Source: Cupriavidus plantarum (GTDB lineage Bacteria > Pseudomonadota > Gammaproteobacteria > Burkholderiales > Burkholderiaceae). From it: a stretch of 64,000 nt of DNA. Position 1 is the stretch's first letter. The number at the start of each line of letters is the position of its first letter. Position numbers and translations under genes: made by a program. Location of the stretch: the NCBI RefSeq assembly GCF_905397285.1, contig NZ_CAJPUX010000008.1, positions 28,666 to 92,665 on the forward strand. Direction: 5' to 3'. The notes beneath the pieces were generated by a model. That model ran no database searches. It saw only the letters and a program-made list of their open reading frames with translations, and had not been told where the DNA came from. Of the stretch, positions 44,201-52,875 are shown piece after piece.

Positions 44201-44657
44201 CAAGGACTACGACGTGCACGGCCGCATCTCCCCCGCGCATATCGACGACGCACTGCTCGCACTGCGTCCGCTGATCTACATGTGCGGCCCGCCGGCGATG
44301 ATGGATGCGTTTGCGCAAGGCATGATCGCACGCGGTGTGCCACGCTTCGACATCCTGCGCGAGGTGTTCCGCTCTCCGGTCACGGTCCAGTTGTCCGCGG
44401 GTCAGCAATATCGCGTGCAATTCGCGCGCGCCGATCGCGCGCTCGAATGGAAGTCCGAAGACGGCTCGCTGCTCGCCTTCTCCGAACGCCACGGTGTGCA
44501 TCTGCCGAGCGGCTGCCGCGTCGGACAGTGCGAGAGCTGCGCCGTGAAGATCCTGCACGGCAGCGTCCGGCACTTGCACGGACAAGAGCCTGACGATGCC
44601 GACACTTGCCTCGCTTGCCAGGCGATCCCGACCAGCGACGTGGTCCTCGACGCCTGA
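41247..44657 (+). CDS. Molybdopterin oxidoreductase fused to PDR-type flavin reductase and [2Fe-2S] ferredoxin
   Basis: This single 1136-residue protein joins three modules. Residues 1-760 are a DMSO-reductase-family molybdopterin enzyme: a [4Fe-4S] site at Cys9, Cys12, Cys16 and Cys43, then Cys142 in EICNWHKD as the likely Mo ligand. Residues from about 785 onward are a phthalate-dioxygenase-reductase-like unit: RSYSLTGP for flavin, GGIGITPFM and YMCGPPAMMDAF for NAD(P), and a C-terminal plant-type [2Fe-2S] domain (CRVGQCESC with a later Cys). Electrons could run from NAD(P)H through flavin and Fe-S to Mo, implying a soluble reductase. Substrate unknown. GGAGG precedes ATG 41247. Confidence 0.9.
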   Translation: MAVEKKGFCTLCRSRCGTINVVDGDTLVEVRPDPTHPTGRAMCLKGKSAPELVHSADRVLHPMRRTRPKGAADAGWERISWEDALTEVATRLAAVRERGNPESVAFAVTTPSGTPLTDSIDWIERFVRGYGSPNIIYATEICNWHKDFAHVFTFGCGIPTADYTKAELILLWGHNPTNTWLAQAEAIGTGRAAGARMIVVDPRRTALAGQADQWLRVKPGTDAALAMAIANLLIEANAFDAEFVRRWSNGPLLVRGDNGHFVRGRDVGFAGGDADAFVAWDAVAGEPVVHPRNEGLERIALRGTFALHLEDAGTEVLCEPAFERYARACAQYPVDVAASLTWIPEGDIRHAASLIGSAIGADKRIAYHAWSGVGQHENATQTERAIACLYALTGSFDVDGGNRIHRKPPHQPVNGLDLLTEAQHAKALGIAERPLGPAANGWVTGRDFYHAVLDAKPYRVDTLVAFGTNLLMSQPDVELGDRALRALDFHVHCDLFMTPSAQYADIFLPINTPWEREGLRIGFEITAEADQLIQLRQRMVPPRGESRADNDIVFDLATRIGMGDLFFDGSLERGWNHMLAPSGVDVAALRGHPEGIRIPTTSAERKYRTQPKPFATPTGLVELYSERLLAHGYAPLPAYEVHRTDDDVDFPLVMTSAKSGYYCHSQHRGNASLRRRAMRPSIDLSGELARSLGVEPGDLVRVTTPGGMATFIARIDPALHPAVVVGEYGWWQACDALGQPGYDTLGGRHSNYNALVGGERQDPVSGSTPLRAYCCRVEIDPAFDRRRAWEGFRPFRVAALAKEASDVTTVRMEALDGGLLPDFSPGQHITIRLRTRAGTDVIRSYSLTGPAAVGNRRHYSISVRRASGVTADGMRVDGIASTHINGTLAIGDVVDLRAPSGTFVMPRQTGRPLILVAGGIGITPFMNLLESLVGEAASPRIVLLYANRHRATHAFRERLQNLRVALPSLSVIDYYEQPGADDIPGKDYDVHGRISPAHIDDALLALRPLIYMCGPPAMMDAFAQGMIARGVPRFDILREVFRSPVTVQLSAGQQYRVQFARADRALEWKSEDGSLLAFSERHGVHLPSGCRVGQCESCAVKILHGSVRHLHGQEPDDADTCLACQAIPTSDVVLDA

Positions 44658-44691
44658 CCCGTCTATTTCCATTCCTCAACGACACGACGCC

Positions 44692-45609
44692 ATGCAGATT
44701 CTCGACGCCGCCACCACCCGCTCCCGTCTGCCTTTCGACACGCTCATCCCGTCGCTGCGCGCGGCGTTCGTCGCTGGCTGCGAAGTTCCGCTGCGCCACA
44801 ACCACACGGTCGGTGACGGCACCGTGCTGCTGATGCCGGCATGGAACGACCGTTACCTCGGCGTGAAGACGGTCTCCATCTTCTCCGGCAACGCGCGGCG
44901 CGGCCTGCCTGGCCTTCATTCGACCTACATGCTTTACGACGCGGCCACGGGCGCGCCGCTTGCCCTCATCGACGGCAACGAAATCACATCGCGCCGCACC
45001 GCGGCCGCATCGGCCCTGGCCGCGTCGATGCTCGCGCGTGCCGATGCGCGCAAGCTGCTCGTGCTGGGCGCGGGCCGCGTGGCGAGCCTGCTGCCCGATG
45101 CCTATCGCGCCGTGCGTCCCATCGAGCGGATTTACGTCTGGGACATCGACGCCGCCCAGGCGGAACGCCTCGCCCAACGCCTGCGCGACGAAGGGATCGA
45201 TGCCCGCGCGACCGCACGCGTGGAAGACGCGCTGGGCGAGGTGGACATCGTCACCTCCGCCACGCTGTCCACGGTTCCGCTGATCGAGCGCCGCCATGTC
45301 GCGCCCGGCACCCATATCGACCTCATCGGCGGCTTCACGCCGCAGATGCGCGAAGCCGATGACGCCTGCTTCGCCGACACGTCGGTGTTCGTCGACACGG
45401 CCGAAGCCCGCATGAAAGCCGGCGACCTGCTGCACCCGATCGAGGCGGGCGTGTTCCGCGCCGAAGCGATCAAGGCGGACCTGACGGCGCTCTGCCGCGG
45501 CATGCACCCGGGACGCGCGACCGACGATGAAATCACCGTATTCAAGGCCGTGGGGACGGCACTGGAAGACCTCGCGGCAGCAGCGATCTGCTTCGAGGCT
45601 CACAACTGA
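44692..45609 (+). CDS. Ornithine cyclodeaminase/mu-crystallin family protein
   Basis: The 305-residue protein has the family's NAD-binding LLVLGAGRVASLL block, the Arg/Lys-containing N-terminal substrate region and the VTSATLSTVPLIE segment. Family members include ornithine cyclodeaminase (ornithine to proline) and delta-1-pyrroline-2-carboxylate or piperideine-2-carboxylate reductases. With arginase two genes downstream, ornithine cyclodeaminase is attractive but not proven. The ribosome-binding site is weak, and it follows the fusion gene by 34 bp. Confidence 0.82.
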   Translation: MQILDAATTRSRLPFDTLIPSLRAAFVAGCEVPLRHNHTVGDGTVLLMPAWNDRYLGVKTVSIFSGNARRGLPGLHSTYMLYDAATGAPLALIDGNEITSRRTAAASALAASMLARADARKLLVLGAGRVASLLPDAYRAVRPIERIYVWDIDAAQAERLAQRLRDEGIDARATARVEDALGEVDIVTSATLSTVPLIERRHVAPGTHIDLIGGFTPQMREADDACFADTSVFVDTAEARMKAGDLLHPIEAGVFRAEAIKADLTALCRGMHPGRATDDEITVFKAVGTALEDLAAAAICFEAHN

Positions 45610-45660
45610 GAGATCAAACCCCGAACGAAGAAATCGACACGCATCCAGGAGGTTTTTGCC

Positions 45661-47109
45661 ATGAAAGACACACCGCTATCCGCCCCGGCCTACGCGCCGC
45701 CCCCCTCGCGCGGGGCCCTTGAACGTCTTGCCGTCCGCGTCACCGACTGGTCCGAGCGCTGGTTCCCGGACTCCTATATCTTCGCGGCGATCGCGGTTGT
45801 CGTCGTGGCCATCGGCGCGATGCTGATCGGTGCGCCCGCGCAGGGCGTGGCACGCGCATTCGGTGACGGCTTCTGGAGCCTGATTCCGTTCACGATGCAG
45901 ATGGCCGTAGTGGCCATCGCGGGCTACGTCGTCGCAGTATCGCCACCCGCTTCCATGCTGATCGCCCGGCTTGCGTCGATGCCTCGCACGGCCCGCGGCG
46001 CGGTCGCGTTCGTGGCGCTGATCAGCCTTGGCACATCGCTGGTCAACTGGGCCATCAGCCTGATCTTCAGCGGCCTGCTCGTGCGGGCCATCGCGCGGCG
46101 CAAGGACCTGCGCATGGACTACCGTGCCGCCAGCGCGGCCGCCTACCTCGGCATGGGCGCCACGTGGGCGCTCGGTCTGTCGTCCTCAGCCGCGCAGCTG
46201 CAGGCCAACCCCGCCAGCCTGCCGAAGTCGCTGCTCGACATCACGGGCGTGATCCCGTTCTCGGAAACGATCTTCCTGTGGCAATCGATGGCCATGACCG
46301 CCGTGCTGATCGTCGCCTCGCTGGTGGTCGCCTATTTCTCGGCCCCAACCGGCGACCGCGCCCGCACGGCTGCCGACATGGGCGTCGATCTCGACGACAG
46401 CGACGACGCCATCACCAAACCCACGCGTCCAGGCGAATGGCTCGAATACAGCCCGCTGCTCACGCTGCTCCTCGTCGCACTCGGCGCGGGCTGGCTCTAT
46501 CACGAGTTCACCACCAAGGACCCGATCCTTGCCATCTCGAACCTGAACACGTACAACTTCCTGTTCCTGATGCTAGGGATGCTGCTCAACTGGCGCCCCC
46601 GCCGCTTCCTTCGCGCGGTGGCCCGCTCGGTCCCGTCGACGGCTGGCGTGCTGATCCAGTTTCCGCTGTACGGTGGCATCGCCTTCATTCTGACCAAGGC
46701 CACCGGCGGCGACGGCGCCACGCTATCGCACCACCTCGCCTCGGCATTCGTCTCGATGGCCACCACGGAATCGTTCTCGGCCGTCATGGGCATCTACTCG
46801 GCCGTTCTCGGCTTCTTCGTGCCGTCAGGCGGCGGCAAATGGATCATCGAAGCGCCGTACGTCATGCAGGCGGCAAACGAACTGCACGTCCACCTGGGCT
46901 GGGCCGTACAGGTCTACAACGCGGCGGAAGCGCTGCCCAACCTGATCAACCCGTTCTGGATGCTGCCGCTGCTCGGGGTGCTGGGCATCCGCGCCAAGGA
47001 CGTGGTGGGCTTCACGTTCACGCAGCTACTCGTGCATACGCCGCTCGTACTGCTGATGCTGTGGGGCTTCGCCATGACGCTGCAGTACCGGCCACCGGTC
47101 ATGCCCTGA
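45661..47109 (+). CDS. atoE: AtoE-family short-chain fatty acid transporter
   Basis: The 482-residue inner-membrane protein matches the TIGR00366/AtoE family, with about 12 membrane segments, FYSFAAIAVV-like N-terminal helices and the SGGGKWIIEAPY block near residue 395. It probably transports short-chain carboxylates or related acids. It starts at ATG 45661 after AGGAGG and belongs to the Mo-fusion operon. Confidence 0.9.
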   Translation: MKDTPLSAPAYAPPPSRGALERLAVRVTDWSERWFPDSYIFAAIAVVVVAIGAMLIGAPAQGVARAFGDGFWSLIPFTMQMAVVAIAGYVVAVSPPASMLIARLASMPRTARGAVAFVALISLGTSLVNWAISLIFSGLLVRAIARRKDLRMDYRAASAAAYLGMGATWALGLSSSAAQLQANPASLPKSLLDITGVIPFSETIFLWQSMAMTAVLIVASLVVAYFSAPTGDRARTAADMGVDLDDSDDAITKPTRPGEWLEYSPLLTLLLVALGAGWLYHEFTTKDPILAISNLNTYNFLFLMLGMLLNWRPRRFLRAVARSVPSTAGVLIQFPLYGGIAFILTKATGGDGATLSHHLASAFVSMATTESFSAVMGIYSAVLGFFVPSGGGKWIIEAPYVMQAANELHVHLGWAVQVYNAAEALPNLINPFWMLPLLGVLGIRAKDVVGFTFTQLLVHTPLVLLMLWGFAMTLQYRPPVMP

Positions 47110-47144
47110 CGCCTCGCGCGTAGAGCCGGGACCCACGGATCGCA

Positions 47145-47167
47145 CCCTCTCCCTTCGGGGGAGAGGG
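47145..47167. repeat. Strong CCCTCTCCC/GGGAGAGGG hairpin
   Basis: A 9-bp perfect stem (47145-47153 with 47159-47167) closes a TTCGG loop, between the transporter and arginase genes. It may be a REP-like interspersed element, a processing site or an attenuator. There is no T-run, so it is not a standard terminator. Confidence 0.5.
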
Positions 47168-47233
47168 CAGCGCTTCTCGCCACACCTCCCCAAAAAACCG
47201 CCTTAAATAGAAGCATCCCCCTCAGGAGCTTCC

Positions 47234-48142
47234 ATGAAACCCATCCAGCTGATCGGCGCCCCCACAGACGTAGGCGCAAGCATCCGCGGCACCTCAATGG
47301 GCCCCGAAGCATTACGCGTCGCGGATATTGCCGGCGCGCTCGCCCGCAACGGCCTGCAGGTCACCGACCTCGGCAACCTCGCAGGCCCCACCAACCCCGG
47401 CCAGCAACCCATCAACGGCATGCGTCACCTCGAAGAGGTCGTCGCATGGAACGCGGCGGTCTTCCACGGCGCGTATGAAGTTCTTGCAAACGGCCGTATG
47501 CCGCTGCTGATGGGCGGCGACCACTGCCTGGCGATCGGCTCCATCAGCGCCGCCGCCAGGCATTGCCGCGAATCCGGCAAGCAGCTCATGGTCATATGGC
47601 TGGACGCCCACGCCGACGCCAACACCGGCAGCACAAGCCCCACGGGCAACATCCACGGCATGCCGGTCGCCTGCCTGTGCGGCGACGGCCCGGAACCGCT
47701 GACCACGCTCTCGGGCGCGAAGCCAGCCATGCAACCCAACGACATCCGGCAGGTCGGCATCCGCAGCGTGGACCCCGAAGAAAAACGCCGTCTCAGGCAA
47801 CTCGGCCTGCCAGCCTTCGACATGCGCTTCATCGACGAAAACGGCATGCGCGAAACGATGCGCCAGGCACTGGCCGGCGTGGACGCCAACACGCACCTGC
47901 ACGTGAGCTTCGACGTGGACTTTCTGGATTCGCAAATCGCCCCCGGCGTCGGCACGCCGGTCAGAGGCGGCCCCACTTACCGCGAGACGCACCTCGCACT
48001 TGAGATGATCGCCGACACCAAGGCGCTCGGCTCGCTGGACGTGCTCGAACTCAACCCCGCCCGCGACATCCAGAACCAGACGGCAGAACTCGTCGTCGAA
48101 CTGCTCGAAAGCGTGTTCGGCAAATCCACCCTGCTGCGGTAA
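47234..48142 (+). CDS. rocF: Arginase
   Basis: The 302-residue protein has the manganese-binding motifs of the arginase family: GGDHCLAIGS, WLDAHADANT, and SFDVDFLDSQIAPGVGTPV. The last block and the short N-terminus favour true arginase (arginine to ornithine and urea) over agmatinase or formimidoylglutamase. With the cyclodeaminase-family gene it could route arginine to proline. AGGAG precedes the ATG. Confidence 0.92.
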   Translation: MKPIQLIGAPTDVGASIRGTSMGPEALRVADIAGALARNGLQVTDLGNLAGPTNPGQQPINGMRHLEEVVAWNAAVFHGAYEVLANGRMPLLMGGDHCLAIGSISAAARHCRESGKQLMVIWLDAHADANTGSTSPTGNIHGMPVACLCGDGPEPLTTLSGAKPAMQPNDIRQVGIRSVDPEEKRRLRQLGLPAFDMRFIDENGMRETMRQALAGVDANTHLHVSFDVDFLDSQIAPGVGTPVRGGPTYRETHLALEMIADTKALGSLDVLELNPARDIQNQTAELVVELLESVFGKSTLLR

Positions 48143-48164
48143 CCACAACAGCGTTAACAAAAAA

Positions 48165-48186
48165 GGGGAAGGCTAACGCCTTCCCC
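48165..48186 (-). terminator. Terminator of the RND efflux operon (bidirectional)
   Basis: A 9-bp stem, GGGGAAGGC (48165-48173) with GCCTTCCCC (48178-48186), closes a TAAC loop. Read on the minus strand it is followed by TTTTTTGTT, giving a classic intrinsic terminator for the efflux operon, and it lies between the convergent arginase and OprM-like genes. Confidence 0.82.
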
Positions 48187-48205
48187 CTCGTGCACCGCTA
48201 CCCGA

Positions 48206-49705
48206 TCAGGATCGCGGCGTCGCCGTAGTCGCCGGAGTGGAAACAGTCGGTGTCCCGGCAGCAGCCGGAGCCGGCGCCGGCGCCGCCGTCGTCTCGATCC
48301 ACCCACCCCCAAGCGCCTTGTACAGATTGACCTCGGCAGTGAGCTGATTCAATCGATCGGAAATCAGCGTCTGCTGCGCGGAGAACAACTGCCGCTGCGC
48401 ATCGAGCAGCGTCAGATAGTTGTCCACGCCCGTGCGATACCGCTGATCCGCCAGCTTGTAGTAATCCTGGCTGGCCTCGACGAGCCGCTGCTGCGCCTGA
48501 AGCTGCTCGCTAAAGGTGCCGCGCGCCGCCAGCCCATCCGCGACCTCACGGAACGCCGACTGAATCGCCCGCTCATACTGGGCGACGGTCACGTCCTTCT
48601 GAATGCGCGAATAGTCCAGGCTGGCCATCAAGCTGCCCGCCGTGAAAATCGGCACATTGATCTGCGGGTTGAACAGCCACGTGCCCGAGCCCGAGTCGAA
48701 CAGCCCGGACAACTGCCGGCTAGCGGTCCCCGCCGAAGCCGTCAGGCTGATGCTCGGGAAGAACGCCGCGCGCGCCGCGCCGATGGTCGCATTGGCCGCC
48801 TTCAACTGGTACTCGGCGGAAAGGATATCGGGGCGATTCCGCAGCAGATCGGAGGGCAGGCCCGCCGGCACATCCGCCACGAGCTTGTCGTCGAGCGACA
48901 GGCCCTCGGGCAGATCCGCGGGGACGGACGCCCCGATCAGCAGCGACAACGCATTGACGTCCTGCGCCACCTGCCGCGTATAACGGGCCAGCGTCGCACG
49001 CGCCGTTTCGACGCTGGTCTGCGCCTGACGCAGATCCAGCCGCGACGAGATGCCCTCGTCGAAGCTGCGGCGCGTGAGGTTGTACGTGCGTTCGTAGGTC
49101 CCGAGCGTTTCCCGCGTGAGCTTGAGCTGCTCCTGATCCGCGCGCAGGGTCAGATACGCGTTGGCGACGTTCGCCACCAGCGCGATATGCGTGCTGCGCT
49201 GCGCCTCCTCGCTGGAGAAGTACGTCTGCAGCGCGGCCTCGTTCAGGCTACGCAGACGCCCGAACAGATCGATCTCCCACGCGGTAATGCCAAGCGCGAG
49301 GTTGAACTGCCGGCCCACGATCCCCTGCCCCGACGAGGACAGCGGAGACAGCACGCGCTGCGCCGTATATTGCCCGCTCCCATTGACCTCCGGGAACAGT
49401 TCCGCGCGCTGGATGCGGTACTGCGCGCGATACGCATCCATGTTCAGCACGGCAATGCGCAGATCGCGGTTGTTCTGCAGCGCGACCTCGATCAGCCGCT
49501 GCAGGCGCGGATCGGTGAAGTAGTCGCGCCATCCGAGCTCGGCCGCCGACGGACCATTGACGGCATTGCCGGCGCCGGCCGCGGGATAGGCATCCCCGGT
49601 CGGATACACCGCGTCCACCGGCGCCGCCGGCTGCTCGTACTTCGGAATCAGGCTGCAGCCAGCCAGAAAGGCGCCGGCTGCAAGGCTAACGAGTGTTTTT
49701 CTCAT
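48206..49705 (-). CDS. Outer-membrane efflux lipoprotein (OprM/NodT family)
   Basis: The 499-residue protein is a TolC-like outer-membrane channel with a lipobox LAGC (Cys17). It has two repeated OEP domains with long helices. It forms the exit duct of the RND pump encoded upstream, with which it overlaps by 4 bp (ATGA). The C-terminal tail is Ala/Pro/Thr-rich. Confidence 0.93.
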   Translation of the reverse strand: MRKTLVSLAAGAFLAGCSLIPKYEQPAAPVDAVYPTGDAYPAAGAGNAVNGPSAAELGWRDYFTDPRLQRLIEVALQNNRDLRIAVLNMDAYRAQYRIQRAELFPEVNGSGQYTAQRVLSPLSSSGQGIVGRQFNLALGITAWEIDLFGRLRSLNEAALQTYFSSEEAQRSTHIALVANVANAYLTLRADQEQLKLTRETLGTYERTYNLTRRSFDEGISSRLDLRQAQTSVETARATLARYTRQVAQDVNALSLLIGASVPADLPEGLSLDDKLVADVPAGLPSDLLRNRPDILSAEYQLKAANATIGAARAAFFPSISLTASAGTASRQLSGLFDSGSGTWLFNPQINVPIFTAGSLMASLDYSRIQKDVTVAQYERAIQSAFREVADGLAARGTFSEQLQAQQRLVEASQDYYKLADQRYRTGVDNYLTLLDAQRQLFSAQQTLISDRLNQLTAEVNLYKALGGGWIETTAAPAPAPAAAGTPTVSTPATTATPRS

Positions 49706-52700
49706 GAGAGGGCTCCCTTCTCGAGGGAGGTGTCATCCTTGGGCTTGCGGCCCTTGAAGAGCGACGTCACCGCGACGAAGAACAACGGCACCCAGAAGAT
49801 CGCGAGCACGGTCGCGGTGATCATGCCGCCGATCACGCCGGTACCGATCGCGTGCTGGCTGCCCGACCCCGCGCCCGTCGACACGGCCAGCGGGAACACA
49901 CCGAGCACGAACGCGAGCGACGTCATGATGATCGGCCGCAGACGCATGCGGCACGCCTCGATCGCGGCTTCCACGATGCCCTTGCCCTGCTCGTGCAGTT
50001 CCTTTGCGAACTCCACGATCAGAATCGCGTTCTTCGCGGACAGACCCACCGTGGTCAGCAGACCCACCTGGAAGAACACGTCGTTCGACAGGCCGCGCAA
50101 CAGCGTCGCCGCCAGCGCGCCGACCACACCGAGCGGCACCACGAGCATCACCGAGAACGGAATCGACCAGCTTTCGTACAGCGCCGCCAGACAGAGGAAC
50201 ACGACCAGCAGCGACAGCGCGTACAGCGCGGGCGCCTGCGCCCCTGACAGCCGCTCTTCATACGAGAGACCCGTCCACGAATAGCCGATACCGGGCGGCA
50301 TCTGCTTCATGATGTCGGCGACCGCATTCATCGCCTCGCCGGTACTCTTGCCCGCCGCCGGTTCACCGAGGATTTCCACCGCCGGCACACCGTTGTAGCG
50401 CTGCAGCTTCGGCGAACCGTAGCCCCAGTGCCCCGTCGCGAACGCCGAGAACGGCACCATGTCGCCATTGCCATTACGGATGAACCACTTGGTCAGATCT
50501 TCCGGCGACATGCGCGAATTCGGGCGGCCCTGCACGTACACGCGCTTCACACGACCGCGGTCGATAAAGTCGTTCACGTAGCTGGAACCCCAGGCGATCG
50601 ACACCGTGCTGTTGATGTCCGCCAGCGAGATGCCAAGCGCACGTGCCTTCTCGTCGTCGATATCGAGCAGATACTGCGGCTCGTCGTTCAGCCCGTTCGG
50701 ACGCACACGCTGCATCGCCGGATTCTGCGCCGCCAGCTGGAGGAACTTGTTACGCGCCTCCATCAGCTTCTCGTGACCGAGACCGGCCTGATCCTGAATG
50801 TAGAAGTCGAAGCCCGTGGCGTTACCCAGTTCCTGCACCGCGGGCGGTGCGAACGCAAACGCGAGCGCATCGCGGAACGTGAAGAACTTGGCCTGCGCGC
50901 GCTTGGCAAGGTCGAACACGCTCGTGGCATCGCCGGAGCGTTCCTTGAACGGCTTGAGCAGAATGAACGCGAGACCCGAACTCTGGCCACGGCCGGCGAA
51001 GTTGAAGCCGTTCACCGTGAACAGCGACTCCACCACGCCGCCTTCGTCGCCGAGCAGATACTCGCGCATCTGGTCGAGCACCTGCTGCGTGCGTTCGGCC
51101 GTCGAACCCGGCGGCGTCTGCACCTGGGCATAGAGCACGCCCTGGTCTTCTTCCGGCAGGAACGAGGTCGGGATCTTCGTGAACAGGAACGCCATCCCCG
51201 CGACGATCGCGATGTAGATGATCAGGAACGGCATCCGGCGGCGCAGAATGCCCTGCACACCGCGCTCATACCGATGCGTCGTCCGGATGAAGCCGCGGTT
51301 GAACCAGCCGAAAAATCCCTTCTTGTGCTCGCCGTGGTCGCCCTTCTCGATCGGCTTCAGCATCGTCGCGCACAGCGCGGGCGTCAGGATCAGCGCGACC
51401 AGCACGGACAGCACCATCGACGCGACGATCGTGATCGAGAACTGCCGGTAGATCACGCCGGTCGAGCCGCCGAAGAACGCCATCGGCAGGAACACCGCGG
51501 ACAGCACGAGCGCGATACCCACCAGCGCGCCCTGGATCTGCCCCATCGATTTTCGGGCCGCCTCCTTCGGTGGCAATCCTTCCTCGGCCATCACGCGCTC
51601 GACGTTCTCCACCACCACGATCGCATCGTCAACAAGCAGACCGATGGCCAGCACCATCCCGAACATCGTCAGCGTGTTGATCGAATACCCGAAGGCCGCC
51701 AGCACGCCGAACGTGCCCAGCAGCACCACGGGCACCGCGATCGTCGGGATCAGCGTGGCGCGGAAGTTCTGCAGGAACAGGTACATCACGAGGAACACCA
51801 GCACGATGGCTTCGAGCAGGGTCTTGATCACCTCGTGGATCGAGTCCGCGATCACCGGCGTGGTGTCGTACGGGAACACGATCTTCATGCCCGGTGGCAT
51901 GAAGCCCTCGAGCTGACCCAGCGTCTGGTGAATTGCCTTGACGGTGTTCAGCGCGTTGGCGCCCGTCGCCAGACGGATAGCGATACCGGAAGCCGGCGCG
52001 CCGTTGTACTGCGCGTTGATGGTGTAGTCCTGGCCGCCGAGACCGATGTCGGCCACGTCGCGCAGGCGCACCTGCGAGCCGTCGGTGTTGACCTTGAGCA
52101 GGATGTCGCCGAACTGCTCGGCGGTCTGCAGACGGGTCTTGCCGATGATCGTCGCATTGAGCTGCTGCCCGCGGATGGCCGGCAGGCCGCCCAGCTGGCC
52201 GGAAGCCACCTGCACGTTCTGCGCCTTGACGGCGTTGCTCACGTCGAGCGGCGTCAGCTGATAGCTGTTGAGCCGCGTCGGGTCGAGCCAGACACGCATC
52301 GCGTACTGCGAACCGAACACCTGGAAGTCGCCCACGCCGGACGTCCGCGACAGCGGATCCTGCAGGTTCGACACGATGTAGTTCGACAGATCCTCACGCG
52401 TGACGTTCTTGTCCGTCGAGACCAGACCCACGATGACCAGGAAGTTACGCACCGACTTGGTCACGCGGATACCCTGCTGCTGGACTTCCTGCGGCAGCAG
52501 TGGCGTGGCGAGCTGCAGCTTGTTCTGCACCTGCACCTGCGCGATATCCGGGTTGGTCCCCTGCTCGAACGTGACGGTGATCGTCATGCTGCCGTCGGAG
52601 TTCGATTCGGAGAAGATGTACCGCAGGCCGTCGAGGCCGTTCAGCTGCTGCTCGATCACCTGCACCACCGTATCCTGCACGGTCTGCGCGGACGCACCCG

Positions 52701-52848
52701 GGTAGGTCACGGAAATGGCGATCGTGGGCGGCGCGATCGCGGGGTACTGGTTCACCGGCAGCGAGCGAATCGACAGCACGCCAGCCAGCATGATCACCAG
52801 CGCGATCACCCACGCGAAGATCGGCCGCTCGATAAAGAAGTTAGACAT
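49702..52848 (-). CDS. RND multidrug efflux permease (HAE-1, MexB/AcrB-like)
   Basis: The 1048-residue inner-membrane protein is an HAE-1 family RND pump with 12 membrane segments and two large periplasmic loops. Proton-relay Asp residues are visible in the TM4 stretch GLLVDDAIVVVENVERVM, and the TM6-TM7 turn and PLGVVGALAATLLRG block are typical. It exports drugs or toxic organics with the adaptor and channel beside it. It is the middle gene of the operon. Confidence 0.95.
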   Translation of the reverse strand: MSNFFIERPIFAWVIALVIMLAGVLSIRSLPVNQYPAIAPPTIAISVTYPGASAQTVQDTVVQVIEQQLNGLDGLRYIFSESNSDGSMTITVTFEQGTNPDIAQVQVQNKLQLATPLLPQEVQQQGIRVTKSVRNFLVIVGLVSTDKNVTREDLSNYIVSNLQDPLSRTSGVGDFQVFGSQYAMRVWLDPTRLNSYQLTPLDVSNAVKAQNVQVASGQLGGLPAIRGQQLNATIIGKTRLQTAEQFGDILLKVNTDGSQVRLRDVADIGLGGQDYTINAQYNGAPASGIAIRLATGANALNTVKAIHQTLGQLEGFMPPGMKIVFPYDTTPVIADSIHEVIKTLLEAIVLVFLVMYLFLQNFRATLIPTIAVPVVLLGTFGVLAAFGYSINTLTMFGMVLAIGLLVDDAIVVVENVERVMAEEGLPPKEAARKSMGQIQGALVGIALVLSAVFLPMAFFGGSTGVIYRQFSITIVASMVLSVLVALILTPALCATMLKPIEKGDHGEHKKGFFGWFNRGFIRTTHRYERGVQGILRRRMPFLIIYIAIVAGMAFLFTKIPTSFLPEEDQGVLYAQVQTPPGSTAERTQQVLDQMREYLLGDEGGVVESLFTVNGFNFAGRGQSSGLAFILLKPFKERSGDATSVFDLAKRAQAKFFTFRDALAFAFAPPAVQELGNATGFDFYIQDQAGLGHEKLMEARNKFLQLAAQNPAMQRVRPNGLNDEPQYLLDIDDEKARALGISLADINSTVSIAWGSSYVNDFIDRGRVKRVYVQGRPNSRMSPEDLTKWFIRNGNGDMVPFSAFATGHWGYGSPKLQRYNGVPAVEILGEPAAGKSTGEAMNAVADIMKQMPPGIGYSWTGLSYEERLSGAQAPALYALSLLVVFLCLAALYESWSIPFSVMLVVPLGVVGALAATLLRGLSNDVFFQVGLLTTVGLSAKNAILIVEFAKELHEQGKGIVEAAIEACRMRLRPIIMTSLAFVLGVFPLAVSTGAGSGSQHAIGTGVIGGMITATVLAIFWVPLFFVAVTSLFKGRKPKDDTSLEKGALS

Positions 52849-52875
52849 GGCGAATCCTTATGCTTGCGGCCGCGC

